This document shows positions 1 to 7,797 of a stretch of DNA of 64,000 nt, in pieces. Both the position numbers and the translations under genes were made by a program. This stretch comes from Halobellus limi (GTDB lineage: Archaea > Halobacteriota > Halobacteria > Halobacteriales > Haloferacaceae), in NCBI RefSeq assembly GCF_004799685.1, contig NZ_CP031312.1, positions 62,001-126,000 of the forward strand. The letters are read 5' to 3'. A model generated the notes under the pieces. That model had not been told where the DNA came from, did not search any database, and saw nothing but the letters and a program-made list of their open reading frames with translations. Each line of letters starts with the position of its first letter. The first letter of the stretch is position 1.

Positions 1-1177
1 GCCCGCCCAGGAACTCGTTCGGTTGGTCGAAGGCCTCGGACTCGTAGGTCGTCTCCAGCGCCGGGAACAGGCCGTACTCGCGGTACATCGTGAGCTGACT
101 CTCCTCGCGGCCGAGGGCGTACTTCATGAAGTCCCACGCGCGCTTCGCCTTCTCGTCGGAGATCTGTGCCGGGATCGTCAGGTTCGAGCCGCCCCAGTTG
201 GTCGCTCGCGATCCCCCGGATTCGACCGCCGGGGGCTTGAACACGCCCCAGTCGCCGGACGTATCGCCGAGTTCGGCCTTCAGCGTCCCCTCCATCCACG
301 CGCCCGCGGTGAGGCTCGCTGTGGTCCCGTCGCCGAACGCGGTGAACCAGCCGGAGGACCACGAGGCGAGGTCGTTGGCGATCCCCGAGTCGCGGATCTC
401 CTTGAGGATGCGGGCGACCTGCAGGCTCTTGTCCGAGGCGACGTTGACCGCGCCGTTCGCGGTGAACGGCTGCCCGCCGATCTGTCGGAGCATCATCCGC
501 CAGAGGCCGTCGTAGTCGTTCGACGGGAGGTTCAGGAGGTACTGACCGTCGGGGAGTTTCTGTCCCTCCTCGATGTACTGGTCCCAGGTTTCGACGGTGC
601 TCACGTCGATGTCGTGCTCCTCCAGGACGCTGCGGCGGTAGAAGGTCACGACGGGGCCGATGTCCCACGGGAGCGCGTACGTGCCGCCGTCCTTCTCGAG
701 CGGCCCCCACTTGCCCTCGACGAAGTCACCCTTGATTCCCGAGTCTTCGAGCCACCCCGAAATGTCGCGGAGTCCGCCCGTGTCCACCCAGGAAGCGGCG
801 TCGACGCTCTCCATCATCGAGGCGGCCGGCGCGCCCGTCCCCGAGAGCAGCCGCGATTTGAACCGGTCTTTCAGGTCCGAGCGACCGATCTGGTTGATCG
901 AGACGTCGCCGCCGTTGGCCTCCTCGTAGGGGTCGTCGATGAGGTCCATCGCCCGCGCGGCCACGTCCCAGCCCCAGACCTCTGCCGACCCCGCGAGCTG
1001 TGACTGCGGCGTCGACGTCGCGTCGCCGGAGTCGGTACTGCCACCGCTCGATTGCGTCGTGTCCGTCGGCTCGGGGTCACCCGTTCCGACACACCCGGCG
1101 AGTCCCGCGAGACCCGCGATTCCAGCACCTTTGAGAACAGTTCGCCGTCCGACCGAGCGTCCATCATTATTTGTCAT
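1..1177 (-). CDS. ABC sugar-type substrate-binding lipoprotein, C-terminus cut by window start
   Basis: This is an extracellular solute-binding protein of the carbohydrate-uptake type (family 1), which would deliver a sugar or sugar derivative to an ABC permease at the outer membrane face. The N-terminus reads MTNNDGRSVGRRTVLKGAG, a twin-arginine signal, followed by LAGLAGC, a lipobox whose Cys would be lipidated. A Ser/Thr/Asp-rich linker follows, then the periplasmic-binding-protein fold with stretches such as WGWDVAARAMD and YALPWDIGPV. The start at 1177 is chosen because the Tat motif lies directly behind it and a TATA-like A/T stretch lies near 1203-1220. The gene runs off the left edge at about residue 392, so only the very end is missing. 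It is divergent from the IclR gene at 1489, which probably regulates it. The cognate permeases are presumably to the left of the window. The exact substrate is not readable. Confidence 0.88.
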   Translation of the reverse strand, partial: MTNNDGRSVGRRTVLKGAGIAGLAGLAGCVGTGDPEPTDTTQSSGGSTDSGDATSTPQSQLAGSAEVWGWDVAARAMDLIDDPYEEANGGDVSINQIGRSDLKDRFKSRLLSGTGAPAASMMESVDAASWVDTGGLRDISGWLEDSGIKGDFVEGKWGPLEKDGGTYALPWDIGPVVTFYRRSVLEEHDIDVSTVETWDQYIEEGQKLPDGQYLLNLPSNDYDGLWRMMLRQIGGQPFTANGAVNVASDKSLQVARILKEIRDSGIANDLASWSSGWFTAFGDGTTASLTAGAWMEGTLKAELGDTSGDWGVFKPPAVESGGSRATNWGGSNLTIPAQISDEKAKRAWDFMKYALGREESQLTMYREYGLFPALETTYESEAFDQPNEFLGG

Positions 1178-1245
1178 ATCGAGGCTCACGTTCAACATAG
1201 GAAATAATTAACTTAAATCTTTGGAATGATTGTATCTAAAACGAC

Positions 1246-1264
1246 GTTAGAAGCCGTCTAGACG
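1246..1264. promoter_or_regulatory. Candidate IclR operator, copy 1
   Basis: The sequence GTTAGAAGCCGTCTAGACG contains the perfect palindrome CGTCTAGACG at 1255-1264. It resembles the site at 1355-1372 (shared GTTAGA...CGT.CTA.ACG) and lies between a binding-protein gene and a divergent IclR gene, where such operators are expected. That the local IclR binds it is inference. Confidence 0.35.
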
Positions 1265-1349
1265 TGTTTTCGTTGAATAGTGGGTGAGTATTCATAACAA
1301 AATCGTTTATTCATAGTGAACAAATTCGGACTGTAGAAAAGTACCTCAA

Positions 1350-1375
1350 CTGCGGTTAGAGACGTTCTAACGCAG
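1350..1375. promoter_or_regulatory. Candidate IclR operator, copy 2 (inverted repeat)
   Basis: The arms CTGCG-TTAGA and TCTAA-CGCAG pair over 10 bp with one bulged G and a 5-nt centre. The core GTTAGAGACGTTCTAACG (1355-1372) matches the motif at 1246-1264. Either an operator of the IclR protein encoded at 1489 or a hairpin in the leader of the leftward transcript. Confidence 0.35.
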
Positions 1376-1488
1376 CTTTAATCCCGATTTGGGCCTTTCC
1401 CGGAAATCGTCATCATTTATCACTATTTACAAAGATCGTTTGTCGATGCTGAACAGTATTTAAGTGATTCCGGAACGTACCTTCGGCC

Positions 1489-2244
1489 GTGACCGAGTAT
1501 CCAGTCGGTGCGACCCGGACGTCCGGTCGCATCGTTCGCGCGCTGGAAGGTGGCAGAGAGGCCGGCGTCACCGAACTGGCCGACGAGTTGGACCTGTCGA
1601 AGGCGTCCGTGCACAACCACCTCGTGACGCTCGAACGGCTGGGTGTCGTCATCTCCGCCGACGGACGGTACCGCCTCGGTCTGCGGTTCCTCGACCTCGG
1701 GATGTCGGTCCGCGACGGAATGCCGCTGTACGAGGTGGCCCGGTCCGAACTCAGGGGACTCGCGGAATCGACCGGCGAATCGACGGCGCTGGTGGTAGCC
1801 GAGGACGGGCGGGCCGTCCACGCGGCGGTCGAGGACCCCGATCGGAACGGTCGGCGGGTCCGGCTCGGGGACCGTCTCCCGCTGCACGCGACGGCCGCGG
1901 GGAAGTTGATCCTCGCCTACCGGTCCCGAGAGGCCGTCGAAGAGTACGTCGAGGCGTACGGGCTGGACCGCCACACCGACCGGACGATCCGGTCTCGGGC
2001 CGATCTCCGGGACGAACTGCGGTCGATCACCGACCGCGGGTTGGCGTTCGATCGGGGCGAACTGGCCGAGGATATGCGGTCGGTGGCCGCACCGATCAGG
2101 CGCGAGGACCGGACGGAGGAGCTCGCGGGCGTGCTCGCCGTGCTCGGTCCCGCGGAGCGCCTCTCGGGAAAGCGCCTGGAGGAGGACCTCCCGGGACTGG
2201 TTCTCAGCGCGGCCAAGCGGATCGAACTCGACCTCGCCGAGTGA
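1489..2244 (+). CDS. IclR family transcriptional regulator
   Basis: A 251-residue DNA-binding regulator. The N-terminal winged HTH spans about residues 8-65 and includes VTELADELDLSKASVHNHLVTL and the wing GRYRLGLRF. The C-terminal IclR effector domain (about 80-250) contains the conserved LPLHATAAGKLILAY and FDRGELAEDMRSVAAPI stretches. The start is GTG, about 27 bp behind a TATA-like element near 1456-1463, which suggests a leaderless mRNA. It is divergent from the binding-protein gene and lies 131 bp upstream of a KDPG-type aldolase gene, so it probably controls uptake and breakdown of a sugar or sugar acid. Haloarchaeal IclR proteins are known as regulators of sugar catabolism; the effector here cannot be read from sequence. 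Confidence 0.92.
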   Translation: MTEYPVGATRTSGRIVRALEGGREAGVTELADELDLSKASVHNHLVTLERLGVVISADGRYRLGLRFLDLGMSVRDGMPLYEVARSELRGLAESTGESTALVVAEDGRAVHAAVEDPDRNGRRVRLGDRLPLHATAAGKLILAYRSREAVEEYVEAYGLDRHTDRTIRSRADLRDELRSITDRGLAFDRGELAEDMRSVAAPIRREDRTEELAGVLAVLGPAERLSGKRLEEDLPGLVLSAAKRIELDLAE

Positions 2245-2375
2245 CTTCGGCAGGTTCGTTTGGTATCGGTGAACGCGAGTGCGTTTCGCGAACTCGTTTT
2301 TCATAACTGAACGGGACGGCGAACCGAAGCGTCGTTCGTCGGGTCATTTATCAGCGTCTCACGAGAGCCCCGGGT

Positions 2376-3029
2376 ATGAGCCGACAGCGGAACGCAGACC
2401 TCGATCGCCTGTTCGAGACCGGAATCGTCGGGATCCTCCGCGGAGTCCCGGCAGAGAAGACGATAGACGTCGCCGCGGCCCTCGCCGACGGCGGCGTCGA
2501 CGTGATCGAAGTGACGGCCGACACGGACGGCGCGCTCAACACCATCGACCGCCTCTCTTCGGCCTTCGATCGCTCGGAGGTGCTCGTCGGCGCGGGGACC
2601 GTCCTCGACGGCGAGACCGCGGGCGCGGCGCTGCGGGCGGGCGCGGAGTTCGTGGTCACGCCCAGTTTCGACGCCGAAGTGGTGCGCACCTGCAACCGCT
2701 ACGGGGCCGTGGTCGCGCCGGGTGTGATGACGCCGACGGAGGCGGTCGACGCGTACGAGGCGGGCGCGGACCTCCTGAAGGTCTTTCCCGCGTCGACGCT
2801 CGGCCCCGGGCACGTCGGCAGCCTGAAGGGACCGCTCGAACACCTCCCGCTGCTCCCGACCGGAGGGGTCTCGCTCGACAACGTCGAGGCGTTCGTCGAG
2901 GCGGGGGCCGACGGCGTCGGCGTGGGGAGCTCGCTCGTCGACAGCGAGGCCGTCGCAGCCGGCGACTACGGCGTCCTGACCGAACGCGCGGAGGCGTTCC
3001 GCGAGAGCGTCGAGAACGCCCGAAAATAG
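2376..3029 (+). CDS. 2-dehydro-3-deoxy-phosphogluconate (KDPG/KDPGal) aldolase family
   Basis: A 217-residue class I aldolase of the Eda/KdgA family, which splits 2-keto-3-deoxy-6-phosphogluconate (or the galactonate epimer, or 4-hydroxy-2-oxoglutarate) into pyruvate and an aldehyde. Family motifs are in order: GIVGILRG (16-23), IEVT with the catalytic Glu45, GAGTVLDG (72-79), VVTPSFD, PGVMTPTEA (115-123), LLKVFPAS with Schiff-base Lys135, and PTGGVS (161-166). Length matches the family. It follows the IclR gene on the same strand and would use products of dehydratases such as the galactonate dehydratase at 47417. Whether gluconate- or galactonate-derived substrate is preferred cannot be told. 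Confidence 0.93.
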   Translation: MSRQRNADLDRLFETGIVGILRGVPAEKTIDVAAALADGGVDVIEVTADTDGALNTIDRLSSAFDRSEVLVGAGTVLDGETAGAALRAGAEFVVTPSFDAEVVRTCNRYGAVVAPGVMTPTEAVDAYEAGADLLKVFPASTLGPGHVGSLKGPLEHLPLLPTGGVSLDNVEAFVEAGADGVGVGSSLVDSEAVAAGDYGVLTERAEAFRESVENARK

Positions 3030-3516
3030 ACCGCTACAACATCGTCCCCGGGAAAGCGCGGGCGGCGTGGCCGACGACGGCGGTCCGCTCACCGCCCGCG
3101 CGGCGAACCGCGGCCTCCGGACGGGCGGACCCCAGTCCCGGCGGATCAGTCCCGACAGCACCGTCGCCGTCGGCGCTGTCGGCGCTGCGACGGGCACAGG
3201 CGGTGGCGCGGTGCGGGTGACCGCCCGTGGTGGAAACGTCCACGGCGGAGACCGTCACAGCGGTCACTGGGGGGTCCCCATCCGAGTGAGCCGGCGGAGT
3301 AGCGCGGTCGAGTCGTACGTCGAAAACAATAGTTTGTTTTCTGAGGTATTCTCGTCAATCCGTGCGAGATAGGAGTACCAGGAGTCGCCGGAGAATACGT
3401 GTAGTAGCTTCTTCGGGAGCTAAGCCAGCCGGAATGGATCGGATTTTTAGGTGGTGCGAAAAGTTGTCCCACTATTGATAAATTATAAGTGTGTGGCGCA
3501 CGTAGGGGGAGACGAG
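3030..3516. other. Intergenic region before dpsA
   Basis: No convincing gene. The left part is G/C-rich; the right part is A/T-rich and carries a short hairpin (3322-3341) and a TATA-like element (ATAAATTATAAG, about 3477-3488) some 30 bp before the dpsA start. A TTTTTAGG half-site near 3441-3448 resembles half an iron box but has no partner arm. Confidence 0.5.
3322..3341. repeat. Short perfect inverted repeat
   Basis: GAAAACAA and TTGTTTTC are 8-bp complementary arms around TAGT. It lies about 175 bp upstream of dpsA and 290 bp beyond the aldolase stop. It could be a protein-binding dyad; it is too A/T-rich to be a strong terminator. Confidence 0.4.
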
Positions 3517-4062
3517 ATGAACACAGAAAAGCAGATCCAGCAGCAGGCCGGAACGGTCGAAGAGAACGCACTCCGCCTCGAGACGGAGAAGGCCGAGCAG
3601 ATCGTCGACGCACTGAACAGCGACCTCGCGGACGCGTACGTCCTATACCACCAGCTCCACAAGCACCACTGGAACGTCGAGGGCGCGGAGTTCCTCGACA
3701 TCCACGTGTTCCTCCAGGAGGTCTACGAGGACGTCGAGGACGCCGCCGACGAACTGGCCGAGCGCCTGCAGGCGCTCGGCGGCGTCCCGCACGCCAGTAT
3801 GACGACGCTCGCGGAGAACGCGACAGTCGAACCAGAGGACGAGGACGTCTACGACATCCGGACGTCGCTCTCGAACGACCTCGAGATGATGGGCGACATC
3901 ATCGAGAGCTACCGCCAGCACATCGAACTGGCCGACGGGCTCGGTGACCACGCGACCGCCCAGATGCTCCGCGAACAGCTGGAAACGATCGAGGAACACG
4001 CCCACCACGTCGAACACTACCTCGAAGACGACACGCTCGTCCTCGAGTCGGCGACGAAGTAA
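3517..4062 (+). CDS. dpsA: DNA-protecting ferritin-like protein DpsA
   Basis: A 181-residue Dps/ferritin-like protein that oxidises ferrous iron with peroxide, stores ferric iron in a dodecamer and protects DNA. The ferroxidase signature is visible: HKHHWNVEG with His51, His63 in DIHVFLQE, and Asp78 and Glu82 in ADELAERLQALGG. These fall at the same numbers as the E. coli Dps ligands; position 67 is Gln rather than Asp. Segments such as VPHAS, EDVYDIRTSL and HYLEDDTLV are near-identical to Halobacterium DpsA as I recall it. The start at 3517 is preferred over upstream in-frame codons because GGGGGA lies 6 nt before it and homology begins there. Its iron role fits the DtxR/iron-box block next door. 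Confidence 0.96.
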   Translation: MNTEKQIQQQAGTVEENALRLETEKAEQIVDALNSDLADAYVLYHQLHKHHWNVEGAEFLDIHVFLQEVYEDVEDAADELAERLQALGGVPHASMTTLAENATVEPEDEDVYDIRTSLSNDLEMMGDIIESYRQHIELADGLGDHATAQMLREQLETIEEHAHHVEHYLEDDTLVLESATK

Positions 4063-4089
4063 CGTCCTCGGCCTCGATCGAGCGATCGA

Positions 4090-4473
4090 CTAACGGACGT
4101 CGGGCGCGGTTTCGTCGGTGCGCCCGGGAAGCTCCAGTTCGATTTCGAGTTCTGGTTCGCCCGTCCCCTCGTAGTCGATCTCCAGACCGGCCGGTTCGCC
4201 GAACGCGAACGGCAGTTCCCACTCGTCGGTGACGAGACTGAGGTCGTCACCGTCGCGGAGTTGCTCGCCGAGAGCGATCAGGAACGCCCCCGCTTCGCTC
4301 GCGTCGAGGCGGTACTCCTCCTCGAAGTTCCGACCGGGACGGATCGTCGTCCGGTCCGATTCCGGAGCCGATTCAGCACCGGAGTCCGGTTCGGACTCGA
4401 CCGCCGGCTCCGGGTCGGCGTCCGATTCGGTCGTCTCCGCCGGTTCGGTCTCTGAGGTGTTAGTGTCAGTCAT
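4090..4473 (-). CDS. amphi-Trp domain protein
   Basis: A 127-residue acidic protein. Residues 1-45 are a low-complexity Asp/Glu/Ser/Thr/Pro linker. Residues about 48-118 form the amphi-Trp domain, a small haloarchaeal and bacterial domain of unknown function with an amphipathic strand-helix pattern and conserved Trp; here EEEYRLDASEAGAFLIALGE and DEWELPFAF are visible. The gene lies 5 bp behind a 55-codon gene (4479-4646) on the same strand, and the pair sits behind an iron box at 4655-4670, so it is likely derepressed under low iron. No catalytic residues are apparent. Confidence 0.85.
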   Translation of the reverse strand: MTDTNTSETEPAETTESDADPEPAVESEPDSGAESAPESDRTTIRPGRNFEEEYRLDASEAGAFLIALGEQLRDGDDLSLVTDEWELPFAFGEPAGLEIDYEGTGEPELEIELELPGRTDETAPDVR

Positions 4474-4478
4474 ATCGC

Positions 4479-4646
4479 TTATCGACGCACGTCGACGGTG
4501 AGATCGCTCGCGATCCAGCCGTCCGTGTTGTCGGCCTCGATGAACACGGAACGACTCGGGCCGCTTGCACAGACGGTTATCGTCGGAGAGTGGTCGGGTT
4601 CGCCCGCCGATTCCTGGTCGGTACGCGACTGAGCGCCTACGGACAT
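4479..4646 (-). CDS. Small haloarchaeal protein (55 aa), iron-box controlled
   Basis: A 55-residue frame beginning MSVGAQSRTDQESAGEPDHS and ending SDLTVDVRR. It contains TITVCASGPSRSVFIEADN and DGWIASD, a pattern I associate with short conserved haloarchaeal proteins of unknown function. It has no signal peptide or membrane segment. The ATG lies 8 bp from the iron-box palindrome at 4655-4670, and its stop is 5 bp from the start of the amphi-Trp gene, so the two probably form one transcript. Support comes from the compact operon placement and haloarchaeal composition; function is unknown. Confidence 0.72.
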   Translation of the reverse strand: MSVGAQSRTDQESAGEPDHSPTITVCASGPSRSVFIEADNTDGWIASDLTVDVRR

Positions 4647-4654
4647 TAGCTTCG

Positions 4655-4670
4655 TTTAGGCAAACCTAAA
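4655..4670. promoter_or_regulatory. Iron box 1 (DtxR-family operator)
   Basis: TTTAGGCAAACCTAAA has perfect TTTAGG/CCTAAA arms around a 4-nt centre, the form expected for a DtxR/SirR/Idr operator. It lies just upstream of the 55-aa gene and just downstream of the dtxR-like gene. Binding in the promoter would repress the 55-aa and amphi-Trp genes when iron is ample. Confidence 0.75.
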
Positions 4671-4711
4671 ATAAAAAGGGACCGGTCCGCGCCCACTCGC
4701 GTCGGCGAGCA

Positions 4712-5119
4712 CTATCGGTGATCGTCCCGCGGGAGGGAGACGTCCTCGGCCTCGACGCCGTCTAAGTCCTCGAACACCAGTCCGCAGAGCCGCTCGGCCA
4801 CGGCGGGGCGGAGCAGACCGGCGATCTCCATCGCCTCCCGCTCGTGGTCGTCCAGTTCGAGGACGACGCGAAAGAACCACGACAGTGCGACGTACGACTC
4901 GTGTAGCTCTTCGGCTCGTGCCCGCCCGTCCTCGGTGAGCGTGGCGCCGGCGTACGGTTCGTGCGTGAGGAGACCGTCCGCCTCGAGCCGCCCGAACATC
5001 TCCGTCGCCGTCGACGCCGAGCGGTCGAGACGCTCCGCGATCCGACCCGAAGAGACCGGCGGCGGCGACCGCTGTTCTTCGATGTACAGCGCGAGGAGGT
5101 ACTGGGACTTCCGTGTCAC
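4712..5119 (-). CDS. DtxR/SirR-family metal-dependent transcriptional repressor
   Basis: A 135-residue regulator with an N-terminal winged HTH (about 2-65: SQYLLALYIEEQ, SSGRIAERLDRSASTATEMFGRL, GATLTEDGRARAEEL) and a C-terminal metal-binding and dimerisation domain (about 66-135: LELDDHEREAMEIAGLL, AVAERLC). This is the DtxR/MntR/SirR arrangement; haloarchaeal members (Idr, SirR) repress iron uptake genes when ferrous iron is bound. The start is GTG at 5119. The gene lies 18 bp behind the conserved protein at 5138 and four DtxR-type palindromes lie within 3.5 kb, so it most likely governs this iron block. The family also includes manganese sensors, so the metal is inferred from context. Confidence 0.9.
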   Translation of the reverse strand: MTRKSQYLLALYIEEQRSPPPVSSGRIAERLDRSASTATEMFGRLEADGLLTHEPYAGATLTEDGRARAEELHESYVALSWFFRVVLELDDHEREAMEIAGLLRPAVAERLCGLVFEDLDGVEAEDVSLPRDDHR

Positions 5120-5137
5120 TGGACGTGGCTCGCGGGA

Positions 5138-6076
5138 TCAGGTCACCGCCGGTGCGATCGAGGCCTCTCGATCCCCCGTCGCGATCGCCTCCGCAGCGGG
5201 GACGAGTTCGATGCGCCACTCGCGCTTCGGACCGGTCGCGGCGGCCGAGACGGGAAGCCACTCCCGACCATACCGGTGGAGTTCGACGAGAACCGGGAGC
5301 AGCGGGAGGCGGTCGGCGTGACGGGACAGCGCGTAGTCGGCGAGTTCGATCCGATGGGCCGTGGCGTCGGGGTCGTCCGGGCCGACGTGACGGGTGTTCT
5401 CGACGATCCCGACCGCCCGCAGTCTCGAGAGCGCGGCGTCGGCAGGGTCCAGTTCCGAGCCCCACCGAGCGTCCGCATCACTGTCCAATCGCGCCGCCGC
5501 CTCCGAAAGGACGGCCGCCTGATCGGTGGGCGGGAGTCCGGTGGCTATCTCGCCCGCCATACATTCCAGCAGACAGAGACAGAGGCCGTCGGGGGTCGAA
5601 CGGCGCTCGGCGAACTCGAGGTAGGCGTCCATCACGGCCGATTCCACCCGCTCGTGACCGCGCACAGAGAGCGCCTCGAATACCGACGCCGCCACCCGGT
5701 GGCAGAACTCGACGAGCCGACGGTCGCTCGCGGTCTGCCGAGGGACGGCCGGCTCCGAGAGCGTCCACGTTCCCGGGTGATCGGCCCGACAGCGGGAGTG
5801 ACCGCGTTCCCGCGGCCGAGCGGTCTCCCCCGGCGGGCAGTCCTGATAGACGACCACCTCGTGGTAGGGGAGCCGCGGGTCGTAGCGGCGGAGCGCGGCG
5901 CGGTACTGCTCGGTCATCCGAGCGGCCACGCGGGCGGTCCGGCGACTGTCGAACCTGAGGCCGGACGCGGGTACGGGCCGGTCACCGTAGCGCGCGCAGA
6001 CGAGGTAGTACTCACCGGTCTCGCTCGCGAGGTCGGCGAGTCGGTCGCGGATGTCCTGCAGCGTCGTGCCGATCAT
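5138..6076 (-). CDS. Conserved haloarchaeal protein of the iron block (unknown function)
   Basis: A 312-residue protein that I recognise only as a haloarchaea-specific family often found by siderophore and DtxR genes. The conserved N-terminal part (about 1-90) contains MIGTTLQDIRDRLADLAS, GEYYLVCARYGDRPVPASGL and AALRRYDPRLPYHEVVVYQDCPPG. The rest is a helical C-terminal region with FCHRVAASVFEALS, LECMAGEIA and ELHRYGREWLPV. The start at 6076 is chosen because homology-like sequence begins there and the upstream in-frame stretch is Arg-rich and unlike protein. It is followed 18 bp later by the DtxR gene and preceded by the binding-protein gene, so the three probably share an iron-responsive transcript. 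No enzyme motif or membrane segment is seen. Confidence 0.75.
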   Translation of the reverse strand: MIGTTLQDIRDRLADLASETGEYYLVCARYGDRPVPASGLRFDSRRTARVAARMTEQYRAALRRYDPRLPYHEVVVYQDCPPGETARPRERGHSRCRADHPGTWTLSEPAVPRQTASDRRLVEFCHRVAASVFEALSVRGHERVESAVMDAYLEFAERRSTPDGLCLCLLECMAGEIATGLPPTDQAAVLSEAAARLDSDADARWGSELDPADAALSRLRAVGIVENTRHVGPDDPDATAHRIELADYALSRHADRLPLLPVLVELHRYGREWLPVSAAATGPKREWRIELVPAAEAIATGDREASIAPAVT

Positions 6077-6218
6077 CGGCGGCCACTGCCCGCGTGGCGA
6101 ATCGGTCGACGGCGTCGGCGGACGACGTCGACGGACGCGGTGTCGTCCGCCGAGACGGCACCGTCGGCGGCTGTTCGCACCGCCGAGCACGGTATCGACT
6201 GTGGTGCGTCGAGCACGG

Positions 6219-7418
6219 TCAGATCTCTCCCTTCACGATGTCCGCCACCCGCTGACGGTCGAACAGCTCCCGGTCACCGGTCACGTCACCGAACTCGGCG
6301 GGGTAGAGCTGTTTCGCCGCGCGCTCGGTCAAGAAGAGGTTGTGGATCGGCCCCTGATAGAGGTAGCCACCGCGGTAGACCCGACCGTTCCGTACCGCCC
6401 GGAGTTCGCCGCCGACGGGGTGGTCTCTCATATACGCGAGCACGGTCTCTCGGAACTCCTCAGCGGTCTTCCGTTCGTGACCGCGGACGAGGATCACTTC
6501 GGGGTCGATTTCGAGCAGGTTTTCGTAGTCGAGTTCGCCGCGGTTCGTGGTGCTGAGATTCTCGACGTCCGTTCCCGCGAGGGCGTCGGTCATGCCGAGA
6601 TCGAGCCACTGTTTCTTGCTCGTCCCCCCGTCGACCAGTCGGTACGGCGAGAACGTCGACGGCTCGTCGGTCCCCTCGAAGGTGAGGAACACGCTCGGTC
6701 GTTCGTCCGCCGGGGGGAGCCGCCTCTGGAGGCCGGCGATGAACTCGTCGTGGAGTTCGGCGAACGCCTCGAAGCGGTCGCGTTCACGGAACACCGCTGC
6801 GACCCTCTCGAAGGCTTCGTACAGCGTGTAGTACCGGTAGTCGTGCCAGCCGTCGGACCGACGGAAGATCAGGTTCCCGAAGAACGGAGCGACCTCCTCG
6901 GAGATCTCCGCGACGTCCGCCTCGTCCCAGTCGAACCAGTTGATCAGCATCTGTGGGTCATAAAGGTGGACGTCGCCGTCGAGTTCGTAGAACTCCTCTT
7001 TCGTTCGGACCTTCGGGTGCGCCTCCACCGCGCTCCGATCGAACTCGACGCCCGGGAGCTCGTCGTAGACGTACGTGTAGTAGCGGTCGGCCCCGCCGAT
7101 GCCGGTCAGGCCGTCGGCCCGTCCCAGCGCGACCGCCATATCGGCGTAGCCGCCGTCGTAGGCGACCCACCGCTCTGGAGCGGTCTCGAACGTCACCTCG
7201 CCGACCGGTTCCATCGAGACGGCGTACGGTTCGGTACCGCGCTGGGTCCCCGTCGGCTCGCCGGTCACCGTCGATCGGGTGGTCGTGGCGTCCGACCGCG
7301 AGCCGCCCCGACCCGCACAGCCGCTCAAGAGCCCGCCGGTGGCGATCGCGCCGCCGTATCGGACGACGTCTCTCCGGGTCGATACATCGCGTGTCGTCTC
7401 GGTTTTGTCGTTGTCCAT
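6219..7418 (-). CDS. Fe(III)-siderophore-type ABC substrate-binding lipoprotein
   Basis: A 399-residue secreted binding protein. The N-terminus contains TRRDVVRYGG (twin-arginine motif) and GGLLSGC (lipobox, Cys near 34), then a Thr/Ser linker. The mature part has the class III periplasmic-binding layout of iron-siderophore proteins: ERWVAYDGGYADMAVALG near 83-100, a long middle helix, and a second lobe with NLLEIDPEVILVRGHE near 300. An internal MLINWFDWDEADV stretch is typical of haloarchaeal members. No FecCD-type permease or ATPase gene lies next to it, so it must borrow a transporter encoded elsewhere. The tandem iron boxes at 7798-7850 lie upstream of its transcript. Confidence 0.88.
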   Translation of the reverse strand: MDNDKTETTRDVSTRRDVVRYGGAIATGGLLSGCAGRGGSRSDATTTRSTVTGEPTGTQRGTEPYAVSMEPVGEVTFETAPERWVAYDGGYADMAVALGRADGLTGIGGADRYYTYVYDELPGVEFDRSAVEAHPKVRTKEEFYELDGDVHLYDPQMLINWFDWDEADVAEISEEVAPFFGNLIFRRSDGWHDYRYYTLYEAFERVAAVFRERDRFEAFAELHDEFIAGLQRRLPPADERPSVFLTFEGTDEPSTFSPYRLVDGGTSKKQWLDLGMTDALAGTDVENLSTTNRGELDYENLLEIDPEVILVRGHERKTAEEFRETVLAYMRDHPVGGELRAVRNGRVYRGGYLYQGPIHNLFLTERAAKQLYPAEFGDVTGDRELFDRQRVADIVKGEI

Positions 7419-7427
7419 ATGTCTCGG

Positions 7428-7601
7428 TTACCGTCGTACTTTCATCGGCCGCTCGGCGGCGATGAACGGTTCCGCGTCGTCGTCCGCGAGCGCCAGTCCG
7501 CCGCAGTCGGGTCGACACACCCGCCAGGCGGGCAGTCGCGGTATCCCGTACTCCTCGGGGGCCCCGTAGCGGGCGGCGATCAGCCACGTGCGCGCCCGCA
7601 T
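7428..7601 (-). CDS. Small cysteine-containing protein (57 aa) of the iron operon
   Basis: A 57-residue frame, MRARTWLIAARYGAPEEYG at the start and EPFIAAERPMKVRR at the end, with VCRPDCGGLALADDD between. The AERPM-VRR ending and the CRPDCGG pair look like a conserved haloarchaeal small protein rather than chance frame, and the stop lies 9 bp before the binding-protein start. The two cysteines could bind metal, but two alone are not diagnostic. The ATG lies about 197 bp downstream of iron box 2, with a possible 63-codon frame in between. Function is unknown. Confidence 0.6.
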   Translation of the reverse strand: MRARTWLIAARYGAPEEYGIPRLPAWRVCRPDCGGLALADDDAEPFIAAERPMKVRR

Positions 7602-7603
7602 AG

Positions 7604-7795
7604 TCAGGCATCTCCGCCGGTGGCGGCAACGGTCCGCCGACGGTCGGACAGCCGTTCGTCCCCGGAAGCGGAGTTCAGCTTCCGGGTTCCCGCCCTCATC
7701 GTGGGGCTCGCGTCGACGTCGGTGACGAGGGCGGTCGACCCGGGTCCCGCCGGTTTCGCGATCGGTGCACCGCGCGTTCTGTCTGTACTCGCCAT
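7604..7795 (-). CDS. Possible small leader gene (63 aa) at an iron box
   Basis: A 63-codon frame starts with ATG 2 bp from the iron-box palindrome (7798-7815) and ends 2 bp before the start of the 57-aa gene. The predicted peptide, beginning MASTDRTRGAPIAKPAGPGS, is basic and low in acidic residues, unlike neighbours. It may be a true short gene, or just the untranslated leader of the iron operon. It is listed because of its exact placement. Confidence 0.3.
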   Translation of the reverse strand: MASTDRTRGAPIAKPAGPGSTALVTDVDASPTMRAGTRKLNSASGDERLSDRRRTVAATGGDA

Positions 7796-7797
7796 AA

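Larger units (their letters stand above)
1178..1488. other. Divergent promoter region between binding protein and IclR genes
   Basis: No gene is visible. The region is A/T-rich and carries TATA-like elements for both flanking genes (about 1203-1220 leftward and 1456-1463 rightward) and two related partly palindromic sites described separately. Confidence 0.6.

Noticed and set aside
3441-3448. TTTTTAGG upstream of dpsA as a fifth iron box
   Set aside because: Only one arm is present; no CCTAA arm at the right spacing.
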